Below, piece after piece: positions 1 to 4,890 of a stretch of DNA of 10,058 nt (positions are counted from its first letter, which is position 1; every line of letters begins with the position of its first letter). The DNA is from Nanobdellota archaeon (GTDB lineage Archaea > Nanobdellota > Nanobdellia > SCGC-AAA011-G17 > ARS1403). The stretch is from assembly GCA_018831025.1 (NCBI GenBank), contig JAHJRB010000099.1, positions 1 to 10,058 of the forward strand. Reading direction: 5' to 3'. The notes beneath the pieces are model-generated. The model did no database searches. It was not told where the DNA came from and was given only the letters and a program-made list of their open reading frames with translations. Both the position numbers and the translations under genes were made by a program.

Positions 1-18
1 AAAGGCTAAAGATTAAGT

Positions 19-26
19 TTAAAAAT
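19..26 (+). promoter_or_regulatory. Possible TATA box for the ureohydrolase gene
   Basis: The motif TTTAAAAA ends 21 bases before the ATG at 48. That is the usual distance from an archaeal BoxA to a transcription start at or near the start codon. No clear Shine-Dalgarno sequence precedes the ATG, which fits leaderless translation. The motif is simple and the window is AT-rich, so this is tentative. Confidence 0.35.
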
Positions 27-47
27 GACTATTTTTGAAGTTCTTAT

Positions 48-749
48 ATGAAGATAATAAAAGTTGAAGAAACAGATGGAAGACCGGAAACTAAAGGATG
101 CTTAAATGGTGCTAGCAAGATTTTAGAACAACTAAAAGACATTTGGCTTAGTGAGGATTTTAAATCTGGAAATTTTGAGATTGTTAAGGAAAATGGAGAT
201 TTATTCTTAGGCGGAGACCATAGTATAAGTTATAAGACTTTTAGCGAGAATAAATGTGAAGGGTTGCTTGTTTTTGATGCCCACCCAGATGTTTATCAAG
301 AGTTTAATTCAGCAACGCATTTAGACTGGTTGAAGTTTTTAATTGATGAAGGGAAGGTTAAAGCTGAGAATGTTATGTTAATTGGTATTAGAAGTTTTCA
401 TAAGAAAGAGATTGATTATCTAAGAGAAAAAAGAATTAAATTTGTGACTATGAAACAAATTTATGAGAACGGGGTTAATGAAGTTGTAGAAGGGGTAATG
501 GAATTTGTTTCTGGGTTTGATAGTTTATATGTAAGTATAGATATAGATGTTGTTGATCCTTCTTTTGCTCCTGGTGTTGGTTATACAGAACCTGGAGGAA
601 TTTCTAGTAGAGAATTAATTTATTTTGTTCAAAGATTAAAGAAGTTAAAGAATTTGAAAAAAGTTGATATTGTAGAAGTTAATGTTGATAAAGATATAAA
701 CAATATGACTGCTAAACTAGCTGCTAAAATTATTTATGAGTTAAGTTAA
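48..749 (+). CDS. Ureohydrolase (arginase/agmatinase family)
   Basis: This is a binuclear manganese hydrolase of the arginase/agmatinase superfamily, which releases urea (or a related amide) from guanidino substrates. All six expected metal ligands are visible: H58 in GGDHS (55-59), D77, H79 and D81 in DAHPD (77-81), and D165 and D167 in SIDIDVVDP (163-171). EPGG follows at 181-184, E210 sits in the late VEVN segment, and H91 may be the active-site histidine. At 233 residues it is shorter than the usual roughly 300, mainly because little precedes GGDHS. Agmatinase in polyamine synthesis is the commonest archaeal role, but substrate residues cannot be assigned from the sequence, so arginase, formiminoglutamase or another guanidinohydrolase remains possible. 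The cytosolic product is followed after 26 bases by thpR on the same strand. Family is sure; substrate is not. Confidence 0.9.
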   Translation: MKIIKVEETDGRPETKGCLNGASKILEQLKDIWLSEDFKSGNFEIVKENGDLFLGGDHSISYKTFSENKCEGLLVFDAHPDVYQEFNSATHLDWLKFLIDEGKVKAENVMLIGIRSFHKKEIDYLREKRIKFVTMKQIYENGVNEVVEGVMEFVSGFDSLYVSIDIDVVDPSFAPGVGYTEPGGISSRELIYFVQRLKKLKNLKKVDIVEVNVDKDINNMTAKLAAKIIYELS

Positions 750-756
750 TAAATCA

Positions 757-774
757 TTCTTTTCTTGCTTTTAT
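757..774 (+). terminator. Possible T-rich archaeal terminator after the ureohydrolase gene
   Basis: The gap between the ureohydrolase stop and the thpR start holds broken runs of T (TTCTTTTCTTGCTTTTATT type). This resembles the U-rich terminators of archaea, with no hairpin. Because thpR begins only a few bases later, the two genes may still be co-transcribed. Confidence 0.25.
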
Positions 775-775
775 T

Positions 776-1309
776 ATGAGGGCGTTTATTGCAGCAGAAA
801 TTCCTGAAAAATATAAAGCGGGATTAAGAAAGCTGCAGGAAGAATTAGCGAAAGAGGATGTTAAAGCTAATTGGGTTAAAGAGTTTCATTTAACATTGAA
901 ATTCTTAGGAGAAGCAAGTAGTGTAACACTCAAAAGAGTTAAAGAAAGATTAAAAGATGTTCTCTTTAAAGAGTTTGAAATGGAATTTACCAAATTAGGG
1001 GTTTTTCCGGATGAGACATTTATAAGAGTTGTTTGGGTTGGTTTAAAACCTGAGAACAAAGCTAAGAAAGTACAAAGTAAAATTGATAATGTTTTGAGAG
1101 ATATGTTTAGACCTGATGAAAGATTCAAAGCGCATATAACTTTGGGAAGGATAAGTTCAATTAAAAATAAGGAAAGGTTTTTGGACGTATTAAAGAGCAA
1201 GAGTATAGAGGGCAGTTTTAGGGTTAAAAATTTTAAACTGATTAAAAGTAATTTAACTGAAAATGGTTCTATCTATGAAACTTTGGAGGTATATCCTAAT
1301 GAAATGTGA
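776..1309 (+). CDS. thpR: RNA 2',3'-cyclic phosphodiesterase
   Basis: This is a 2H-phosphoesterase of the ThpR/LigT family, which opens 2',3'-cyclic phosphate ends of RNA, such as those formed during tRNA intron processing, to give a 2'-phosphate. The two signature histidine motifs are intact: H38-L-T40 in the segment FHLTLKFLG, and H120-I-T122 in FKAHITLGR. The opening MRAFIAAEIP is typical of the family, and 177 residues is the normal full length. It is a cytosolic enzyme. The 3' end overlaps the next small gene by 11 bases, so the pair is probably translated together. The start is the first ATG and gives the standard N-terminus. No strong ribosome site is seen, so it may be read through from the upstream gene. 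Confidence 0.95.
   Translation: MRAFIAAEIPEKYKAGLRKLQEELAKEDVKANWVKEFHLTLKFLGEASSVTLKRVKERLKDVLFKEFEMEFTKLGVFPDETFIRVVWVGLKPENKAKKVQSKIDNVLRDMFRPDERFKAHITLGRISSIKNKERFLDVLKSKSIEGSFRVKNFKLIKSNLTENGSIYETLEVYPNEM
1285..1290 (+). promoter_or_regulatory. Shine-Dalgarno site for the 30-residue double-CxxC peptide
   Basis: The sequence GGAGGT lies within the end of thpR, 8 bases before the ATG at 1299. It is one of the best ribosome sites in the window, and it is the main evidence that the short downstream frame is translated. Confidence 0.6.
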
Positions 1310-1391
1310 ATTTTGTGGAAGAGAACTTAATGAGAAAGAAAATAAATTATGCAAAAAATGTATGCAAAGGGTTCATAAGGCTAAATTCTAA
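1299..1391 (+). CDS. Small double-CxxC (zinc-ribbon-like) peptide, 30 residues
   Basis: This short frame starts inside the last codons of thpR and ends at TAA. Its 30 residues contain two CxxC pairs, C3/C6 (CEFC) and C18/C21 (CKKC), separated by 11 residues. This is the layout of a minimal zinc knuckle or rubredoxin-like zinc ribbon. The rest is mostly charged (Glu, Lys, Arg), with a basic tail. A strong GGAGGT ribosome site stands 8 bases upstream, and the 11-base overlap with thpR suggests translational coupling. I do not recognise the family. Likely roles for such archaeal mini zinc proteins are binding nucleic acid or protein partners, which is inference. It could also be the shortened end of a longer zinc-ribbon gene. 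Confidence 0.65.
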   Translation: MKCEFCGRELNEKENKLCKKCMQRVHKAKF

Positions 1392-1519
1392 GACGTTAAG
1401 TAAAAAGAATTAAAACAAAGATTAAGTAAAGATTCCTAAGTTAATAAACATGATTGTCCTTTAGATTGATAAAGTATATAAACTTCCGGCAATCTTTAAT
1501 ATTTTTCAGGTGATGAAAA
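1392..1519 (+). other. Intergenic region with promoter
   Basis: This 128-base gap separates the thpR group from the next gene. Its first half is A-rich, with two loose copies of TTAAGTAAA (near 1398 and 1420). Its second half holds the TATA-like box and ribosome site of the downstream gene. No RNA gene or additional reading frame is apparent. Confidence 0.5.
1474..1482 (+). promoter_or_regulatory. TATA box (GTATATAAA)
   Basis: GTATATAAA lies about 37 bases before the ATG at 1520. It would place transcription start near 1505, leaving a leader of roughly 15 bases that contains the AGGTGAT ribosome site (1508-1514). Box, leader and ribosome site together make this one of the clearer promoters in the window. 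Confidence 0.55.
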
Positions 1520-2191
1520 ATGCCTGAAAAAATATATTCTAAAGGTTCTAATGGGAAAGTAGATTCTCGTACTCTCAGAAGATTATTATTACCTGAACTT
1601 ATTCCTGCTGGCCATAATTCTTTTGGAGAGACATTTTTAAGATGTGAACTTTATGAAAAAGAACCAACTCTTGTTGGAGATTTAAGTTTTAGAAAATTGG
1701 GGACTTATGGGGATGTATTAACGGAACAACAAAAACAACATTTAACTTATCTTTTCGAACAACAAGCATTATATGAGGGGATTAGTTTGCTTGAACATGC
1801 TATTGCTTTGGCTTCTGATAGTCATACAGTTGCTGGTGTGGAGAGACTTGTTTTAAATAATGGGGGTGGTTTTATTGGTGTTGCTTTATGGGATTGCCCC
1901 CCAGAATTAAAAGAAAAATTCTTTGAAACTCTTAAAACATCATTAGTTACAAAGATAAAATATCCTGGAGGAAATAGAGTTGTTGCTAAGAAAGTAGACT
2001 TATCTACTAAATTTTTTGATGAGGAGGATATGTGGCGTTGTCGTATTCATAGGGGAACAAATCCGAATTCGGTATACTTATTTTTTGATCCAAAAAATTT
2101 ATTGAAAGGAGATAAATTTCGCGATAGTATATATGGTCTTAATTTGAGGGATTTTATTCCGTATGCTAAGAAATCAGTAACTTCCCTCTAA
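1520..2191 (+). CDS. Uncharacterised protein, 223 residues
   Basis: I do not recognise this protein. It appears soluble, with no signal peptide or membrane segment. Visible features are a basic start (residues 1-20), a Gln/Glu-rich helical stretch (about 68-95) followed by EHAIALASDSHTVAGVERL, a glycine cluster NNGGGFIG, and a mixed alpha/beta C-terminal half with WDCPPELKEKFFETL and a WRCRIHRG segment. Three cysteines are scattered, without a metal-site pattern. It has its own promoter and a good ribosome site (AGGTGAT, 5 bases before the ATG), so it is probably a single-gene unit. Its last 18 bases overlap the end of the convergent ERCC4 nuclease gene. A role in DNA repair would be guilt by neighbourhood only, since the nuclease lies on the other strand. 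Confidence 0.8.
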   Translation: MPEKIYSKGSNGKVDSRTLRRLLLPELIPAGHNSFGETFLRCELYEKEPTLVGDLSFRKLGTYGDVLTEQQKQHLTYLFEQQALYEGISLLEHAIALASDSHTVAGVERLVLNNGGGFIGVALWDCPPELKEKFFETLKTSLVTKIKYPGGNRVVAKKVDLSTKFFDEEDMWRCRIHRGTNPNSVYLFFDPKNLLKGDKFRDSIYGLNLRDFIPYAKKSVTSL

Positions 2192-4270
2192 AACTTTTTT
2201 TATATTATTTATTTTTTTAGGGCCTAGTTTTTTTACTTTTTGTAGATTTTTTTCTTCTGCGTTTATTATATTTTTAATTGTCTTGAATTTTTTTAATAAG
2301 GATTTTGATAAAATAGGGCCTATTCCTGGCAGAGATTCTATAATAAACTCTTGTTGTTGTTTTAAAGTTAATGGCTTACGTTTTTTTAATAAAGAAGGAA
2401 GGGATCTTGGTTTTTCTAAACGCTTTGCTATTATAGCTAATAAGTTTGCAGTATCTCTGTAATTTCTTGTGTATAAAATTGGAACTTGGAAATCGATTGC
2501 TATTGAAGCTAACATTCCTCTTATTGAATTTGGATGAAAATTTCTGATTTCATAGATGTTTTCTGTTCCTTCAATTATTAGTAATGTTAAATCAAAATGT
2601 TTTTTTAAATCTATTAATTGGGTAATTAATCTCTTGTCTATTATTGAGTTTAAGAAATCATTTGTGGTATTATGTAATAAAAAGGGTATCATACCTCCTA
2701 TGAAATTCTCTGCATGTTTAACGGAAAAATCATAAACTTCTTGATTGATTTTTAACTTTTTAATATCATATACTCTAGCTAAAAAAATTTCTTTTTGATA
2801 CATTTTATGTAGCAGAAAAATAGTGTCTTCTCCTACTTTTGTTATTATTTCTTTATAAACTTTTTTTATAGATTTTCCTTTTAGATGGATCTTATTTGTT
2901 ATTTTAAATAATTCTTTTTCACTTTTTGTTTTTCCTTTTTTTAGATAAATAAGGTCTTCATATAGGAACTTTAAATCTTTTTTATTTAATTTTGGCAAGG
3001 ATTGTCTTATTGTTATTTTTAAATAATAAGGTATTTTCGTACTTACACTTTTTTGTATTTTTATTTCTTTAGTAGGAACTTGTCCTATTTTTTTAATGAA
3101 ATCCTTTAGAGAAATTGTTTTGATTCTTAATAGATAATATTTCCTTCTTTTGTTGTTATATGATTTGTATTCTTGGTGTGTGCTGTTTTCTACACCCAAA
3201 GAGAACAACAAATAAGATAGTCCCACTATCAATAATTTTGATTTTGAAACTGCCATTAACTGTGGATTCTTTCTATTTTTGTTTAGATTTCTATATCCAT
3301 CTCCGAAAAGATATCCTTTTATAAATTCTGCCTTAAGTTTATTTGGTGCACTAAATACAATTGAAGGAATTGTTTTGTTTCCTGCTCCGTTTTTCAGTTT
3401 AAGTATGTCTTTGAATAGTTTATAATATACTTTGCCCCCCATACCATAAGCATCTGATGTTTTATTATACCATTTAAAAACTCTTTTGAGATATCTTTCT
3501 ATTATCTTATTTCTAAGTTTGTCTTTTTGATTAATCGTTAATTGTAGATTGTCATATCTTCCTTCTGCAACCCATAACCCTAATAAAAAGAAAAAATCTT
3601 TGTTGAATTCTGGAATCTTCTGATTGTGTAGACCTGATCCTAGTTTGAATTCTTTTTTGTATAATTTAAAATTTTTAATAGAATCTGATTGTACATATTT
3701 TAAAAATTCTTTAAATGATTTGTAAGGTTTTGGATTTATTTCTTTTAATTTTGGAGGGATGAGGATCATGTAATCTCCTCTTTTGAGTTCTGATGTAGGA
3801 ATGATTATTATTTTCCTATTTCTAAATACATAAACATTATGTCCACCGGTTAACTTTACGACAGAATTTTCTTCTTTATCATATTTCTTTTTTATTTTTG
3901 GAGATGTGGAAATTCTGTAAATATCATTTGATTTATGTTTTGTCACATCATAAACATTAAACCAACCTATTTTTTTATTTTTTAAATCTAGTCCTGTTAC
4001 TTCCATATCTTTATTTTTTTTGAATATAGCATATGCTTCTTTTATAGGTAAAATTCTTATTTCTTCTTTTTGTTTAATTACCACAGATGTATTTCCCACT
4101 ACACTTTTTCTTTCTATTCCTAAATTTAGTATTTTATTGTTTAGGTCTTTTGTTTGGATTATATAATCGGCAGTTTTTAGATCCTTTTCAATCACATCTA
4201 TATCTCTTTTTATTAATTCTTTTATAACTCCTGATCTTCTCTCTCTGTGGTCATATATTGTTTTTGGCAT
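2174..4270 (-). CDS. ERCC4/XPF-type nuclease (Hef nuclease half) interrupted by an intein
   Basis: The precursor has 698 residues. The host protein is residues 1-55 plus 535-698, about 219 after splicing. It is a structure-specific endonuclease of the XPF/ERCC4 family, equal to the C-terminal half of archaeal Hef. Such enzymes cut branched or fork DNA, usually as dimers. Catalytic elements are D7 in YDHRE, D35 in TADY (usual GDY) and E53-R54-K55, which after splicing joins TTNDFLNSIIDKRL with D538. The remainder of the nuclease core (LIIEG, IRGMLASIAIDF) leads to a C-terminal tandem helix-hairpin-helix with LPGIGP (647-652) and LGPKK (682-686). The gene follows a DUF2080 gene after a 7-base gap, so the two probably share a transcript from the promoter near 4445. 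Its stop overlaps the convergent gene by 18 bases. Activity requires intein removal because the cut falls directly after ERK. Confidence 0.93.
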   Translation of the reverse strand: MPKTIYDHRERRSGVIKELIKRDIDVIEKDLKTADYIIQTKDLNNKILNLGIERKSVVGNTSVVIKQKEEIRILPIKEAYAIFKKNKDMEVTGLDLKNKKIGWFNVYDVTKHKSNDIYRISTSPKIKKKYDKEENSVVKLTGGHNVYVFRNRKIIIIPTSELKRGDYMILIPPKLKEINPKPYKSFKEFLKYVQSDSIKNFKLYKKEFKLGSGLHNQKIPEFNKDFFFLLGLWVAEGRYDNLQLTINQKDKLRNKIIERYLKRVFKWYNKTSDAYGMGGKVYYKLFKDILKLKNGAGNKTIPSIVFSAPNKLKAEFIKGYLFGDGYRNLNKNRKNPQLMAVSKSKLLIVGLSYLLFSLGVENSTHQEYKSYNNKRRKYYLLRIKTISLKDFIKKIGQVPTKEIKIQKSVSTKIPYYLKITIRQSLPKLNKKDLKFLYEDLIYLKKGKTKSEKELFKITNKIHLKGKSIKKVYKEIITKVGEDTIFLLHKMYQKEIFLARVYDIKKLKINQEVYDFSVKHAENFIGGMIPFLLHNTTNDFLNSIIDKRLITQLIDLKKHFDLTLLIIEGTENIYEIRNFHPNSIRGMLASIAIDFQVPILYTRNYRDTANLLAIIAKRLEKPRSLPSLLKKRKPLTLKQQQEFIIESLPGIGPILSKSLLKKFKTIKNIINAEEKNLQKVKKLGPKKINNIKKVLEGSY
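2192..2218 (+). terminator. T-rich terminator after the 223-residue protein
   Basis: Two runs of seven T (2195-2201 and 2212-2218) follow the stop codon at once, with no hairpin before them. This matches archaeal U-tract termination. The same bases encode the Lys-rich C-terminus of the nuclease on the opposite strand, so the T-richness may partly reflect that coding. Confidence 0.45.
2669..4105 (-). mobile_element. Intein with LAGLIDADG homing endonuclease in the nuclease gene
   Basis: The intein spans precursor residues 56-534 (479 residues). It starts with Ser (SVVGNTSVV, block A) rather than the usual Cys. Block B has T141-x-x-H144 (TGGH). Two LAGLIDADG-type motifs, LLGLWVAEG (229-237) and IKGYLFGDG (317-325), supply one acidic catalytic residue each. 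Block F is VYDFSVKHAENFIGG (512-526), and block G ends in LLHN with H533 and N534. The +1 residue is Thr535. All splicing residues are present, so it should be active, and the endonuclease also looks intact. Joining the exteins gives ERKTTNDF, exactly the expected ERCC4 motif, which supports both boundaries. It shows no close resemblance to the helicase intein. Confidence 0.92.
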
Positions 4271-4277
4271 TTTATTC

Positions 4278-4418
4278 TTATTTTTCTAATAAAACTATTT
4301 TTACTTTCTTTCCTACCCATTCTATTGGGACGTATACTCTCCCACTATTGCCACTTTTTTTGACTTTTTTTTCTAGCATTTCATATCCTTCTAGTTGAAT
4401 ATTGGTTGTTTTTTTCAT
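4278..4418 (-). CDS. DUF2080 family (transposon-associated) small protein
   Basis: This 46-residue protein has the core KKSGNSGRVYVPIEWVGKKV (residues 20-39). That is the signature of DUF2080, a short archaeal family described as putative transposon-encoded or transposase-associated. The pattern GNSGRVYVP...W.GK.V.VVLL resembles swapped-hairpin DNA-binding proteins of the AbrB/SpoVT type, so binding DNA near its own promoter is a reasonable inference. No transposase is found next to it. The ATG at 4418 follows a TTTATATAG box by 22 bases, implying a leaderless start; a second ATG at codon 14 is possible but would drop the N-terminal extension. It ends 7 bases before the nuclease gene, so the two probably form an operon. 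A perfect inverted repeat covers its start codon. Confidence 0.8.
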   Translation of the reverse strand: MKKTTNIQLEGYEMLEKKVKKSGNSGRVYVPIEWVGKKVKIVLLEK

Positions 4419-4436
4419 TAGCTACAAAGTAGCTAA
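4418..4436. repeat. Perfect inverted repeat overlapping the DUF2080 start codon
   Basis: TTAGCTAC-AAA-GTAGCTAA has 8-base perfect arms and a 3-base centre. It lies between the minus-strand TATA box (4441-4449) and the ATG at 4418 and includes the first base of that codon. A protein bound here would block the expected transcription start, so it is an operator candidate for the DUF2080-nuclease unit. It could alternatively form a small hairpin in any longer transcript. Confidence 0.5.
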
Positions 4437-4514
4437 ATAACTATATAAATATTGTGGTGTTATAGAATATATATATATCTTAGGTTCTCTGTGATCTAAA
4501 AATATTTGTGGCAT
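4422..4514 (-). pseudogene. Apparent remnant of a second ERCC4 nuclease start
   Basis: A 30-codon minus-strand frame opens with MPQIFLDHREPK, beside MPKTIYDHRERR at the start of the intact nuclease 244 bases downstream. Six of the first ten residues match, including the catalytic DHRE. By eye, 22 of the 30 bases match. After codon 10 the similarity ends in an AT-repeat and promoter sequence, and the frame stops 3 bases before the DUF2080 ATG. Most of the frame lies upstream of the likely transcription start of the DUF2080 operon, so it is probably not expressed from that promoter. I read it as the stump of a duplicated or displaced ERCC4 gene. A translated leader peptide is the alternative. 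Confidence 0.5.
4441..4449 (-). promoter_or_regulatory. TATA box for the DUF2080-nuclease unit
   Basis: Read on the minus strand this is TTTATATAG, an ideal archaeal BoxA. It ends 22 bases before the DUF2080 ATG, which implies a leaderless transcript. An identical element faces the opposite way at 4519-4527. Confidence 0.6.
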
Positions 4515-4518
4515 AAGA

Positions 4519-4527
4519 TTTATATAG
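4519..4527 (+). promoter_or_regulatory. TATA box for the 113-residue protein
   Basis: TTTATATAG lies 21 bases before the ATG at 4549. It is identical in sequence and almost identical in spacing to the box of the divergent DUF2080 gene. AGAAGG (4541-4546) just before the ATG could be a ribosome site if the transcript begins slightly earlier than the start codon. Confidence 0.6.
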
Positions 4528-4548
4528 AAAATTAGATTTAAGAAGGTT

Positions 4549-4890
4549 ATGGTGTATGTTGCAGATGATAAATCAAAAAAAGAATTAATTCTTTTCTCTA
4601 ATGTTATAATTAATAGAGTTAAGAATTTAGCTAGAAAACTAGAGGAAAGTATGAAAAAAGAAAAGGCGGAAATCATAACGAATGCTAATGTTTTGAGAGT
4701 GGCGTTAAAATCTTATTTTAGAAAACCAGACGAATCTTTGCTTGAACAGATTTTTGAATTTATTGATATAATGTTGGGTAATTTAAGTAACCTTGTTAGA
4801 AAATTAGAAGGTGAATCCAAAAAGGAAGCAGGGAATCTTTGTGATGATGCTTTTCGTCTTGAGAAAATGTTGGAATCTATTTTTAGATAA
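4549..4890 (+). CDS. Uncharacterised all-helical protein with an internal duplication
   Basis: I do not recognise this 113-residue protein. It is rich in Lys, Glu and Leu, has no Trp and no membrane segment, and appears wholly alpha-helical. Residues 25-58 align without gaps to residues 80-113: NLxRKLE at 26-32 against 81-87, KKE at 36-38 against 91-93, and LKSYFR against LESIFR at the ends. That is 15 identities in 34 positions, so the protein seems to be two copies of a helical hairpin about 55 residues apart. A bundle that dimerises or binds a partner is plausible; function is unknown. It has its own promoter, divergent from the DUF2080-nuclease unit. Its last 8 bases overlap the end of the convergent helicase gene, which places it between the two Hef halves. 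Confidence 0.75.
   Translation: MVYVADDKSKKELILFSNVIINRVKNLARKLEESMKKEKAEIITNANVLRVALKSYFRKPDESLLEQIFEFIDIMLGNLSNLVRKLEGESKKEAGNLCDDAFRLEKMLESIFR

Noticed and set aside
1..47. End of a preceding gene before the ureohydrolase
   Set aside because: Stops occur early in more than one frame and too few bases are present to support any reading frame.
886..1200. 104-codon open frame on the minus strand inside thpR
   Set aside because: It lies fully within a well-supported gene on the other strand and has low-complexity Leu/Ser composition and no motif.
2063..2072. Perfect palindrome CCGAATTCGG
   Set aside because: It is inside a coding region, single-copy and short; no sign of function.
4467..4478. 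Short AT dinucleotide run
   Set aside because: Six repeat units in a very AT-rich promoter region; noted only as the point where similarity to the nuclease start ends.
4515..4676. Upstream extension of the minus-strand frame that contains the ERCC4-like stump
   Set aside because: The extension is antisense to the repeat-bearing 113-residue gene and shows no similarity to any part of an ERCC4 nuclease; only the part from 4514 down is of interest.
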